Positions 1 to 8,880 are shown, counted from the stretch's first letter. The stretch: DNA of 21,266 bases from Coptodactyla brooksi (GCA_033557675.1 JAWQRM010000579.1:1-21266); one strand, 5' to 3'. Numbers and translations: made by a program. The notes: generated by a model not told the origin, from the letters alone.

Positions 1-115
1 TTGCCGAATTTTCTCAGCTTTCCTAATATCCCCCTCCACCGATTGTGCGCGCGCAGACCGCCTCTCGTCCGCCCGTTCGCTCAGGAAAAAATCAGTCCTA
101 CTACTTTCAGAACAG
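1..115. other. GC-rich block of unknown role
   Basis: This block is clearly richer in G+C than the AT-rich DNA that follows, with runs such as GTGCGCGCGCAGACCG and CGTCCGCCCGTTCGC. It has no convincing ORF, splice signal or TATA box. It could be the edge of a promoter, an untranslated exon or a conserved non-coding element that continues upstream of the window. Only the composition is directly seen. Confidence 0.3.
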
Positions 116-950
116 ACCTTGTATATAGCATACTGTGCATACACCTTTATTGCTATTTTACAACTCTGCTATCAAATTGATGTCTAAGGAATAATTCTAT
201 AATTTTATGATAATTATATTTTTGACACTATAATCTTCAAATACTGTAAGTATACGTAGAAATAAAAATTAAACTATCTAACTGTTACTTGCCGTTGAAA
301 CGAGCAGAATGCATTGTACTGCTAAGTGTAAGTCAGAGTCTAACTAATGCCTATTATAACGTACAATATGAAGTCCTACAAAGCTTTTGTGCTGCATCAT
401 TCACAATAGAGTTACTCAAAAGGACATAATGTCTCCAGTTAACAAACGTCGTTGAACGCTATAAGCAGATTAGTGTATAATTATTCTACTTCCTTCTAAT
501 CGTTTTTAATGTGTAATAATTCAGTTAATAAGTATTTCTAATAATTAAGTATTACAAAATAATTTTAGAATTAAAAACAGTGATTTAGGAAATTATGATT
601 ATCAATGTACGATAAAGTAATGAACATCGAAAAGTAATGATAATCTTCATATCACACACTTTCATTTGAACTTTTTATTCAAATAATGAAATAAAGTAAC
701 AGATTGGAAGCTGCAACCTTCTTCAGAAAATTATCCTCTTCTATTTCTCTATATATTATGAACGATATAATATTACTCATATGAATTTATTGCTTTTCTG
801 CGGATGTTTCGCTCAGATTTGAAACAAGCAATGTATTACTCTTTATTGAAACAAGATACTCGTTTAGCAAAAGCAGTGGTGGGGTGCAGTTGTTCGGGAT
901 TTTCGAACAGGAAAAACAAGAGAATAATTTTCTGAAGAGGTACAAGAGAC
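116..950. other. AT-rich DNA without recognisable gene
   Basis: No ORF of note, transposon hallmark or RNA gene was found here. GTAAGT-like donor strings occur near 246 and 328 but have no pyrimidine-rich acceptor or open frame upstream. A small inverted repeat, TGTTCG..CGAACA, lies near 893-908. Confidence 0.5.
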
Positions 951-952
951 CA

Positions 953-1023
953 ACACTATCTTAGCTGTAGAGCACTTACTATGAAAGCAGAATCTTGCAG
1001 GTTTGAATCCTAAATAGATACCA
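953..1023 (+). pseudogene. tRNA-like relic (tRNA pseudogene or head of a tRNA-derived SINE)
   Basis: The stretch reads like a worn tRNA. An A-box-like TTAGCTGTAGAGCAC is followed about 30 bases later by a B-box-like GGTTTGAATCC. Five bases, TATCT, can pair with AGATA just before a terminal CCA, as an acceptor stem would. The anticodon-loop position reads TATGAAA, suggesting TGA as anticodon. The D-loop has lost several bases, the T stem pairs at only about three positions and the anticodon stem is poor, so it is unlikely to be functional. No SINE body or tail is recognised downstream, so an isolated tRNA pseudogene is equally possible. Confidence 0.35.
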
Positions 1024-1097
1024 ATTTATTTTATTGTTTCAATAAAAAAAACCTAAACTATTTATTTTATAATCAGATGTATCCATCTTGCAAGCTA

Positions 1098-1921
1098 TAG
1101 TTATTTAAAGTTTAGTAAAATATAATAAAATAAAAAACCTCTTTTTCTTGCTCTTCAAATTTTATTTACAAATGTTTCGCACTATTCACAGTGCATCATC
1201 AGTTGTAAACCTACAAAGGATATTTCAATAAAAGGTACAATAAAAATATAAATTACTCACAGTTCAAGTAATAAATAAACAGGTTAAAAATGGACGGGGT
1301 ATATAAAACTGAACCACATTGACACAAGTACGCAAACAAACTTTATAAAAATTAGTTTACAAGGAAAGTTATACAGGTTCTAAAATCTTATAGTAAATAT
1401 TTGTTGTTATAAGTTGTTATTAAATTATTAGAGATAGGTTTCCCTAAATGTCAAATATATTAAGAAATTTAGGTCAGAAAATAAAATTATAAGAAGATAA
1501 ATATTGGTTTTTATAAAAATTTGACTTCCGGACTTTTTAAAGTTTGAAAAATTTTAAATTATTCCAACAAGTCCATGCGTTTTCCTTTATGACATGCGTG
1601 TAAGGTATTTACATTTTTAAAACCCATTTTATGTCCAGTAGTTAATTGGTGGTTGTACAAACTGGAGGTATTTTTATTTTTATGCTCTGCCAATCTTGAT
1701 TTCAATTTCTTTCCCGTCTGTCCAATCTAAATACCTGGACAGTTAAAGCATTTAGCTGAATAGATTTCACTTTTTTCTGAATCAAGTTGTAATTAGCAAG
1801 GAGGCTATAAATAGATAAAAACTATTGTATATTATAAAACTGTATTATAAGCTGGCTTTATAATGTAATTCTTCAGAATTTCTTTAAGCTTATTGGTGTC
1901 GTTACACGGTAAAGATTGATT
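1098..1921 (-). pseudogene. Inverted 3' arm of Penelope-like element (GIY-YIG endonuclease remnant and 3' UTR)
   Basis: Read on the minus strand, this matches 2612-3411 over nearly its whole length. It encodes a worn GIY-YIG segment: a CPGI motif, then IGQTGKKLKSRLAEH, then a NHQL..GHKM segment and HACHKGKRMDLLE. The Tyr codon expected between the two Ile of GIYIG is a stop (TAG), whereas the plus arm keeps that Tyr but has a stop one step later in place of Gln. The arms therefore decayed independently after duplication. The 3' untranslated part includes the hammerhead-like motif and ends in the shared CCTCTTTTTCTTGCTCTTC edge. Confidence 0.8.
1165..1209 (-). ncRNA. Hammerhead ribozyme relic in inverted PLE arm
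   Basis: On the minus strand the order is TTTACAA (stem I), CTGATGA (conserved core), one extra T, GCACT, a 6-base loop and AGTGC (5-bp stem II), GAAA (second conserved core), then TTGTAAA, which pairs with TTTACAA over 7 bp. This is the hammerhead order of stem I, CUGANGA, stem II and GAAA. The stem III and cleavage-site segment between GAAA and the closing stem I strand is reduced to three bases and lacks a normal NUH triplet in this register, so activity is doubtful. Hammerhead motifs are known in Penelope-like elements, and the location fits that. Confidence 0.6.
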
Positions 1922-1961
1922 TCTTTGATATTTTCGAAAATCACTTTATATGTCAAAAAAC

Positions 1962-3053
1962 TTTACGGACCACACTTTATTACTGTCAATGGACCATTTT
2001 ACCAATTAAAGGATGGACTACCTGTGGGAATGCCACTGTCCGGTTTATTAGCAGATATCTATAGGTATTAATTACATTGAAAATATTTTTACCATGAACA
2101 ATAGCAACACATTTTAAAAACATAATTAAATTTCAATGGGTACGGTATGCGGACGACATATTCTGTATTTGGAAACGAAACTTAGAAGAATTAGACCTGT
2201 TCTATAATTTCATTGATAATAATAATAAATTAAAATTTACAAAAGAAATTGAAACAAATCATACTCTAAACTTCTTGGACTTAACAGTAAGCAAAGTTAA
2301 AAACAAATTCCATTTTGACGTATACGGTAAACCCACTTCTATTCCTATTGTTATTTCATACAACTCTGAACATCATTTAGAGCAGAAACTCCCTGCCTTT
2401 CGTTTTTCCTTTGAACGAGCCTATGGATATCCCCTTAACAATGATAGTATATATGTATATACAAAGAGTTGGTTTACGTTTATAAATTACCTAACCAATT
2501 TGGCTTTCCAAAAAATATATAAATAAATTAGAACAAAACGCAAAAATTAAGTATGACCCGTTTTATACAAAACCACCTTTAAACCTTCATAAAAATCCAA
2601 GTTATAAATCTTTACCGTATAACGACACCAATTTGAAGCTTAAAAAATTCTGAAGAATTACAATATACAGCCAGCTTATGAAACTACATCTGTTTAAAGC
2701 CTCCGTGCTAATTACAAACAACCTAATCTTGATACAGAAAAAAGTGGAATCTGTTCAGTTAAATGCTGTAACTGTCCAGGAATTTACATTGGATAGACGG
2801 GAAGGGAATTGAAAACAAGACTGGCAGAGCATAAAAACAGAAATACCTCTAGTTTATACAACCACCAATTAACTGCTGGACATAAAATGGATTTTGAAAA
2901 TGTAAATATGTGACACGCATGTCATAAAGGAAAACGCATGGACTTGTTGGAACAATTTCAAACTTTAAAAAATCCGGAAGTCAAATTGTTAAACGAACAA
3001 ATAGAATTTTTAGAAAAACCTATATTTACCTTCTTACAATTTTATTTTCTGAC
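1962..3053 (+). pseudogene. Penelope-type reverse transcriptase with GIY-YIG endonuclease, frameshifted
   Basis: The 5' part of the RT is absent. Visible RT blocks are GLPVGMPLSGLLADIY at about 2013-2060, the catalytic VRYADDIFCIW with its two Asp at 2152-2157, and FTKEIETNHTLNFLDLTV at about 2239-2290. An open stretch to 2526 matches the thumb side of Penelope RTs. A frameshift leads into YKSLPYNDTNLKLKKF (about 2603-2650), a linker before the endonuclease. The endonuclease keeps CPGIYIG and TGRELKTRLAEH, but the Gln between them is a stop (TAG). A further TGA lies near 2911. The product would have copied the element RNA and nicked target DNA. With at least three stops or frameshifts it is a pseudogene. 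Naming as a Penelope type rests on the YADD and GIY-YIG combination. Confidence 0.85.
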
Positions 3054-3309
3054 CTAAAAAAAATTAGTATATTGATGTTTAGAGAAACCTACGTCTAATA
3101 ATTTAATAACAACTTTAAATATTTAATATAAGGTTTTAGAATCTGTGTAACTTTCCTTCTAAACTAGTTTTTATAAAGCCTGTTTGCATACTTGTGTCAA
3201 TGTAGTTCAGTTTTATATATTCCGTCCATTTTTAACGTGTTTATTTGTTCCTTGAACTGTGAGTAATTTACATTTTTATTGTACTTTTTGTTGAAATGTC
3301 CTTTGTAGG

Positions 3310-3356
3310 TTTACAACTGATGATGCACTTTGAATAGTGCCAATCGTCTGTACATA
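3310..3356 (+). ncRNA. Hammerhead ribozyme relic in plus PLE arm
   Basis: The order is TTTACAA, CTGATGA (3317-3323), T, GCACT, loop, AGTGC (3336-3340), CAAT where GAAA is expected, CGTC, then TGTACA. It is the inverted counterpart of the motif at 1165-1209. Stem II pairs over 5 bp. The GAAA core is mutated, which would abolish cleavage, but CGTC resembles the short stem III and cleavage site of other copies. It is best read as an inactivated hammerhead of the same lineage. Confidence 0.55.
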
Positions 3357-3411
3357 AAATTTGAAGAGCAAGAAAAAGAGGTTTTTATTATATTTTATTT
3401 TCTTTAAATAT

Positions 3412-4109
3412 TTATTTTATGTATAAGCGAAATGCCCTCGAAAAACTGCAAATTTATACGTCTTCATATCAACTTACTTATGCAGTGTACTTTTCTAGAA
3501 TGCATTATGTTCGAGTAAACATCAACTGCCTTCGATTCTATGGAGAATAGCGACTTTAATAATTCCACTTTTATTTAAGAAGGTTGTGAAGTGTCAATCA
3601 TTTCTGTTTTTGTTACTTTCACTTATATTTCATTTCACAGAATATTTATTTCATAATTCATTATTGATCGTTTTCGACTGTATCGTTTGGTCCCATTTTT
3701 TATTGTAATTAATTTTTCTCAAATACGTTCAGTTTTTTGTTAACATCCTTCTATTATCATACTCTCAGCCCTATATGCAGAGTGAATCAAGAGTGTATCA
3801 TTTCTCCATGTTTCCTTTGGTGTTTTAAATAGTATGCAACTTAACACAATATTCAACTTAGTTTTGCAAATTATTATTCCTAACTTGTTTCTTTTTATAG
3901 GAATATTTTAAGTTTAAAATTCTGATACCGTGTCTTCAAGTGACTTGATTTTTTTTTCAGAAATACCGCCTACAAGATATATTTTAATAATGTATCTATA
4001 TAGGAGAGAAATAAATCAGATAGAAGTTATTTTTTGAGCTTAACTGACGAATATTGTAATCTCAAGATCAATACTTTTCAATATCTCTAGTTCTTTATAT
4101 CTAATGTGC
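3412..4109. other. AT-rich stretch, no gene seen
   Basis: No coding frame, RNA gene or transposon hallmark is apparent. A pyrimidine-rich acceptor-like string ends at TTTTTTTTCAG near 3959, but the sequence after it has in-frame stops in all frames within about 50 bases and no good donor, so no exon is called. Confidence 0.5.
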
Positions 4110-4590
4110 GGTTTTTCAAATGTCTCAGGCGTTTTTGGATACGTTCCACATTTGTTCAGCTTTTCTTATTGTTAGTTTCATTATCCTTCTTGAAGCTGTT
4201 GCAATATCGTCTGCATAAGTTATCACTTGCATAACATTTTTGAGGTTTCGTACCGCTATTTATTTGTATGTTATATGTCAAGCTTTGACATAAGCACTTG
4301 TCACTTGCATGTTGGTGTTTTTTTTTTATTTTTTAAATCTTCGACTATCTGTTATCGTTTTAGTTTATTGAAAACCCGTTGAAAGTCTACAAAACAAATT
4401 CATGTTTATATTGTATTCTAGTTTCCTTTCCATAATTTGATTCTATTGTTGATCTAGCTCTTCTAAGACGATAGAATAGTTTTAGTTTTTATCTATAGCT
4501 ATATTTTACTTTTGTTTTGGTGTAGATGCTGATTCTGATCTTCCAATCATTAGGCATGTTTTCTCTTTCCACATTCTCATCTGATTGTGA
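4110..4590 (-). pseudogene. LINE (non-LTR retrotransposon) reverse transcriptase fossil
   Basis: Read on the minus strand, in the correct N-to-C order, there are pieces of a LINE reverse transcriptase: MPNDWK (about 4540-4566, resembling the P-x-x-W-K segment), ARSTIES (about 4440-4460, resembling the GRSTIDQ motif), CFVDFQRVFNKLKR (4355-4398, the block with the first catalytic Asp), QIVEDLKN, TPTCK, and then VITYADDIATASRR (about 4190-4225, the YADD box) followed by RKAEQMW. Frames change between pieces and stops intervene, so it is long dead. The palm segment between the W-K and GRST motifs and most of the segment before YADD are deleted. Clade is uncertain; RTE-like or a related clade fits the motif style. 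Confidence 0.6.
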
Positions 4591-5515
4591 GTCCTGAGCT
4601 TTTTCCTCTTTCAATTTACAATTTATATTATTAATATTATTCATACCTATTAAGGTTTCTTGTTTATAATACCTATTTCTAAAGAATATTAGTCAATTAT
4701 TAACTTATATACTCAAACAAGTCTCCTTTAATTGTTGTAGTAAGTTATGTAAATAAGCAAATAATATGGTGCACTTCATTTTCTAGAATTAATTAGAGAA
4801 GGTGTGCAATCAAAATACAGTTTGAATAACTCTTGTTATTGTTAGCTCATTTGGTTTCTAATACGTTACAGTAGAATACACTATTAATGTTTATTATGAT
4901 CACATCTCTATGTAAATAGAGAACTGTGAATTATGTATCTGGAATCTGTTTTAATAATAATCTATATTAAAGCACTCGAAATGCATATATTCCAATGTAA
5001 AATATCAGATGATCGATTATTACAGTACTGGGTACTAATTATTATTAAATATGCAGTAACCATTCGGTTATATCCTCGAATCATAATTTTTAGACACGGT
5101 TATGCCTAATTTACTAATGAACTATTGATTAGTTGAAAATGCAAATATCTAAAGCGTACATTCGTATACAAGCTCTAATTTGTAATATCATTAGATTTGA
5201 CGGTATTAGTTTTAATTTATTTTCATTTATGGAAATATCAATAATTCGCTTAAAGGTGTAATTTAAATTCTGTAACGAATTCGCTTTACAGTTTGACTAA
5301 AACTGATTTTCCCAGTTCGAATGGCTATCTACACCATTCAATATGTGACATTTGGACAGTATTCGTATGCTCTGGCTTAACTCAAAATCATTCCTGGTGT
5401 GAATTGATACAAACAAAGCGGACTCGTATCGCCCATTTCCAGATAGAAGTCCGTTTCCAATATCGCTGTAAACTCAGGCAAAAACAGATTAAAAATTCCA
5501 TTTACTGTTTTTCAG
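4591..5515. other. AT-rich stretch upstream of the candidate exon
   Basis: No transposon or RNA gene is recognised. The last 200 bases before the acceptor at 5515 are somewhat richer in G+C and contain an 83-codon open stretch (5293-5544) without an ATG start. It runs across the predicted splice acceptor and shows no family features, so it is treated as chance. Confidence 0.45.
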
Positions 5516-5596
5516 GTCCTAAAGCCGCGATGCGTTCATTATAACAATCCAGCAGTAGACAGGCTTGACGGGCGAATGGAGGAAGAAGAATACGCG
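5516..5596 (+). CDS. Candidate internal coding exon, 81 bp, phase 0 at both ends
   Basis: A pyrimidine-rich acceptor (CCATTTACTGTTTTTCAG, ending 5515) is followed by 81 bases open in one frame and then a consensus donor, GTGAGT, at 5597. The exon encodes exactly 27 residues, starting VLKPRCVHYNN, continuing PAVDRLDGR and ending MEEEEYA, so both junctions are phase 0. G+C content and codon choice differ from the AT-rich flanks, with GCG, CCG, CGA and GAC codons in a region where these are rare. The other two frames are closed by stops. I do not recognise the protein. The charged and acidic end suggests a cytoplasmic or nuclear linker, but function cannot be inferred. If real, the window lies inside a large + strand gene. 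Confidence 0.55.
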
Positions 5597-6189
5597 GTGA
5601 GTTTGTTTGTAGTATTATAGGATTTGTTGTGTACTGTGGCAAAATCTGGATAGGAAATACATAAATAACAAAAAGAATATTATTTTCTTTATGTGACGTT
5701 GATGTTACGCATATATTTCTATTCGACAAGTTAATAAACTGAATGAAAATGATTCAACATATGAACTTTTAAAGTAAATACTTGTATTAATAAAGTTGTA
5801 CGGATAAATATGGTCCTGAATGTCATGAAATCATACGTATTTGCTATAGGAATAAAATATATCCATCGTCAGTGATGTGTCTATGAATTAAAAGGCTAAA
5901 CGAAACTAGAAAAGACTTTAAACCCAGAGGAACTACTTGTAATCAGGACCATATACCGTACGATATCGTGACTGAAGAATCATTAGAAAGCCGATGCAGA
6001 AGGGAAATGTTTGAGTTTAAAAGTGCTTAAGTTTGAAGTCACACTGATCTAGAAATTTCAAGTAGCTTCTGCTTGTGGTGGTAATTTTCAGCAGACAGGG
6101 CAGAATATTGTTTCTGCTCCTATTATCTGTCAGTTAAAATGTCGTGACGTAGATAAAACCAGAAGCATATTTATTATGGAAGCTAATCA
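5597..6189. other. Downstream intron-like AT-rich stretch
   Basis: No coding frame or transposon hallmark is recognised after the GTGAGT donor at 5597. The 75-codon minus-strand open stretch at 5502-5729 is antisense to the candidate exon and has no features of its own. Confidence 0.4.
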
Positions 6190-6237
6190 TATTAAAAGCA
6201 GGTTGTATCCACACTTTGATACAACCTGCTTTTAATA
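6190..6237. repeat. Perfect 20-bp hairpin with 8-nt loop
   Basis: The left arm at 6190-6209 (TATTAAAAGCAGGTTGTATC) is the exact reverse complement of 6218-6237, with an 8-base loop CACACTTT. There is no mismatch, in contrast to the old and worn transposons around it, so it is probably young or maintained. A terminator is not expected in a eukaryotic nuclear genome. A template-switch mutation or a short hairpin transcript are the alternatives. Confidence 0.75.
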
Positions 6238-6289
6238 ATTGATAATTTGCCTTTTCTATATTTAACTATTGAGAAATAATAACTAAAAA

Positions 6290-6560
6290 CACACTATGGT
6301 TTGAGCAGAGAAAGTTCATTTTGAAGAGCTATTTTAAGTGCGAAAACTTGGTAGAAGTGCAAAGGGGATATAGGAGACAATTTCGAACAGATCCGCCTGC
6401 TAGGCTTACTATCTGATGAATTAGAGATACATCTGAAGTAGATGAAACATAATGTCCGTAAATAACATTCCAGAAAACCAACAACATCGACGAAAGTTGC
6501 TACGGAAGAAAGGATGTTGTAAACGTATCGTCAAAATTGAAGAACGTGTTTGAAAAAGTG
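6290..6560 (+). pseudogene. N-terminal relic of a Tc1/mariner-type transposase (DUF4817-like helix-turn-helix)
   Basis: The translation around 6301-6410 reads FEQRKFILKSYFKCENLV followed by VQRGYRRQFRTDPPARLTI. This fits the DUF4817-type N-terminal DNA-binding domain found in one arthropod branch of Tc1/mariner transposases, with its aromatic-E-Q-R start, K-S-Y-(F/Y) block, V-Q-R-x-(F/Y)-R block and P-x-R-x-T-I block. A further piece, RKPTTSTKVATEERM, near 6475-6520 fits the linker after it, in another frame. No catalytic part follows, because an inverted PLE arm begins at 6651. C-terminal pieces of the same transposase type occur at 15413-15988. It is a pseudogene fragment with stops and frameshifts. 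Confidence 0.55.
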
Positions 6561-6623
6561 ACATACTAGACTTAATGTACGCTATAAATGTAAACAGAAT
6601 GTAAGAAGAAGAATGTTAGAATG

Positions 6624-6654
6624 TTCTCTTAAATGTAATGTACATTTAAGAGAA
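6624..6654. repeat. Perfect 14-bp hairpin at the edge of the inverted PLE arm
   Basis: TTCTCTTAAATGTA (6624-6637) and TACATTTAAGAGAA (6641-6654) are exact reverse complements around a 3-base spacer. It sits where the PLE 3' arm should continue into the hammerhead segment. Homology to the plus copy stops at TTTACATTC, next to stem I of the ribozyme in that copy. The hairpin therefore marks a rearrangement junction. Confidence 0.7.
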
Positions 6655-7178
6655 TGTAAAGAGAATCTCTGGGTTGCCCTAACTCTCCCTCCTACTCTAA
6701 TAGTTTTCAAGTACCGTCCCAAATGACCACCCGGATTGCTTTTCCTTAAGTCCCTTTTTTACCTAACAGGCTAAAGAAAGTTGAATTCACGATGGAACCA
6801 GGTCCATTGTTCAATATTTTGTTTTTATTTAGAAAAATCTCAATGCTCTCCGCTGCGTCAAGTTGACTGCGTTAACTTGCCTAATCAATTTTATTTGTTC
6901 ATTTACCCTATGATCCAGAGTTATCCTATGCACAGCCACACTGGATTTCTCAGGTCTATTATATTTAAAGTGAGCTAAGTGCTCCTTATATCTAACTTTA
7001 AGGGACCTGCGCGATTATCCGATGTAATTCTTTTCACAATTTAGGCAGCTGGATTTATAAATCCCCGATATATCTGTTGTATCAATTTTATTTTTCGGAT
7101 TCCCCAACCGACTTCTTAAAGATATTAGCTAATCCTGTAGTGGTTTTATCGTAGGGAAGTTTTAGGTTCGTCTTTGAA
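6651..7178 (-). pseudogene. Inverted 3' arm of second Penelope-like element (GIY-YIG remnant)
   Basis: The reverse complement matches 8965-9559 closely, starting at AAAGACGAACCTAAA and ending at TTTACATTC. It encodes the linker and the GIY-YIG endonuclease. This copy keeps the SGIYK motif, a CLNCEKNYIG block with the YIG glycine, RRSLKVRYKEHLAHF, and the Glu of the ESIEIF segment. A stop codon replaces the Gln after YIG. The plus copy has lost the GIY and YIG glycines and this Glu but has no stop there, so the two copies complement each other as a record of decay. The right edge runs straight into the 9-bp minisatellite. Confidence 0.8.
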
Positions 7179-8185
7179 GTATTAAAGTATTTAAAGTATT
7201 GCAAGTGTTCCAATTATTTCAAGTATGTCAAGTGTTTCACGTATTTCAAGTATTTCAAGCATTTCAAGTATTTCAAGTATTCCAACTATTTCAAGTACTT
7301 CGAGTGTATCAAATACTTCAAGTATTTCGAGTATTTCAAGTATTCCAAGTATTTCAAGTACTTCAAGTATTTAAAGTATTGCAAGTGTTCCAAGTATTTT
7401 TAGTATTCGAGTACACCAAATATGTCAAGTATTTCAAACATTTCAAATATTTCAAGCATTCCAATATTTCAAGTACTTCAAGTTTTTCAAGTACTTCAAG
7501 TATTCCAAATATTTCAAGTATTCCAACTACTTCAAGTATTTCAAGTATTCCAAGTTTTTCAAGTAGTTAAAGAATTTCGAATATTTGAAGTATTCCAAGT
7601 ATTCCAACTATTTCAAGTATTTCAAGTACTTCAAGTATTTCAAACATTTCAATCATTTCAAGTATTTCGAGTATTTCAAGTATTTCAAGTACTCCGAGTG
7701 TTTCAAATATTTCTAGTACTTTAAGTATTTCAAGTACCTAAAGTATTTCGAGTATTTCAAGTATTTAAAGTATTTAGGTATTTCAAGCTTTTAAAGTATT
7801 TCAAGCATTTCAAGTATTTCAAGCATTCCAAGTATTTCAAATATTCCAAGTATTTTAAATACTTCAAGTATTTCAAGTAAGTTAGAAGCACTATTGACTT
7901 TATAAACAATATTAAACACACTGAGTATGTCAAGTATTTCAAGCATTTCAAGTATTTCAAGCATTTCAAGTATATCAAGTACTTAAAGTTTTTCAAGTAC
8001 TTCAAGTATTCCAAATATTTCAAGTATTTCAAGTATTTCAGGTATTTCAAGTAATCCAAGTATTTCAAGTATTTCAAGCATGTCAAGCATTTTAAGCATT
8101 TCAAATACTTCAAGTACTTCAAGTATTTCAAATATTCCAAGTATTTCAAGTACTTCAAGTATTTCAAGTATTAATTAAAGCATTC
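7175..8185 (+). repeat. Minisatellite with 9-bp unit TTCAAGTAT, about 1 kb
   Basis: Roughly 100 copies of a 9-bp unit, TTCAAGTAT, are arranged head to tail in one orientation. Common variants are TTCAAGCAT, TTCAAGTAC, TTCCAAGTAT-like registers and TTTAAAGTAT. As the unit is a multiple of three and lacks stops in several frames, it gives long artificial ORFs on both strands, with K-Y-L, Q-V-F or S-I-S repeats, which should not be called genes. The array lies exactly between the inverted PLE arm and the plus-strand PLE body and contains one inserted block of PLE sequence at 7879-7922. Confidence 0.95.
7879..7922 (+). repeat. Fragment of PLE sequence embedded in the minisatellite
   Basis: Bases 7889-7922 are identical over 34 bp to 8197-8230, the first unique part of the plus-strand PLE. 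The ten bases before are also similar (AGTTAGAAG versus AGTTAAATA). Satellite units lie on both sides of this copy, about 308 bp upstream of the other. This indicates that a segment holding satellite plus PLE edge was duplicated, or that the array spread across the edge of the element. Confidence 0.85.
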
Positions 8186-8196
8186 GAAGTTAAATA

Positions 8197-8880
8197 CACT
8201 ATTGACTTTATAAACAATATTAAACACACTAAACTGAAAAACACGGAAATATTAGTTTCTTTTGACGTAACGGCACTTTTCCCTAATGTCCCTATAAAAG
8301 AAATATTAACCATCCCTAAAAATCTCTTAATTCAAAATAAACTAACGCCTACAGATGTCGAAGAATACATCAACTTGATTAAGACCTGCATGGATTTAAA
8401 TTGATTCAGATTTAACGGTAAATTCTTTAAACAGACAGAAGGAACGGCAATGGGAAATAGTCTTTCACCATTCTTAGCCAATCTCTTTATGAATCATTTG
8501 GAAACTAAACTAAAACAAAGCCTAAATATTTTCCTAAAATTTGATTAAGATTCATAGATGACGTGCTCGCGGTTTTTGATACTGAAAACATTTAAAATTT
8601 CCTGAGAGTTATAACTTCGGAATATGAAAGCATAAAGTTTACCTGTGAAATAGAGAGAGACGGGAAACTGTCCGTTCTCGACACTGTAATAACACGAAAA
8701 GAAAATAAGCTAGAATTCTATATTTTTCGGAAAGAGACCAATACAACATCAGATTTCAATCATCATTTTCAACATAAAATGGCGGCGTTTAATAGTATGG
8801 TAGACAGGCTACTAATTGTCGCATTAAACAAATCTAGATATGAAAAGAACTTAAATACATTGAAGAGCTAGCTACGTAGA
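8197..8880 (+). pseudogene. Penelope-type reverse transcriptase core, broken
   Basis: Translation shows FINNIKHTKLKNTEILVSFD followed by VTALFPNVPIKEIL (the block with the first catalytic Asp, about 8203-8310), TEGTAMGNSLSPFLANLFM (about 8435-8491), and RFIDDVLAVFDTEN (about 8548-8590, with the catalytic Asp pair in a FIDD rather than YADD box). SIKFTCEIERDGKLSVLDTV and an FRKETNTTSDFNHHF block follow (about 8628-8770). These are the expected RT blocks in the expected order. A TGA at 8402-8404, a frameshift between about 8491 and 8548, and a TAA at about 8595 inactivate it. The N-terminal part is missing and replaced by satellite. The role was copying element RNA at the target site. Confidence 0.85.

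Larger units (their letters stand above)
1098..3411 (+). mobile_element. Penelope-like element with inverted 3' arms, decayed
   Basis: A reverse transcriptase core on the + strand (about 1962-2610) is followed by a GIY-YIG endonuclease region and 3' untranslated sequence (2612-3411). The same 3' part is also present upstream in reverse complement (1098-1921), making a palindrome of about 2.3 kb. Both outer edges carry the same inverted sequence, ending in AGAGCAAGAAAAAGAGG on the + side. This head-to-head arrangement of partial copies is known for Penelope elements. Both arms are interrupted by stops and the 5' part of the RT is missing, so the element is dead. Each arm contains a hammerhead-like motif at the equivalent place. 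Confidence 0.85.

Noticed and set aside
5293..5544. 83-codon ORF overlapping the candidate exon in another frame
   Set aside because: It lacks an ATG start, crosses the splice acceptor, and disagrees with the frame supported by both splice sites.
6414..6456. Possible sixth hammerhead: CTGATGA at 6414 and GAAACATAATGTC at 6444
   Set aside because: The 24 bases between the cores do not form a stem II next to CTGATGA, stem I does not pair, and the stretch is explained as part of a transposase relic.
7199..8167. Long ORFs of 100-136 codons on both strands made of Q-V-F, S-I-S or K-Y-L repeats
   Set aside because: They are translations of the 9-bp minisatellite, open in several frames at once. 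There is no start context, no unique sequence and no conserved domain.
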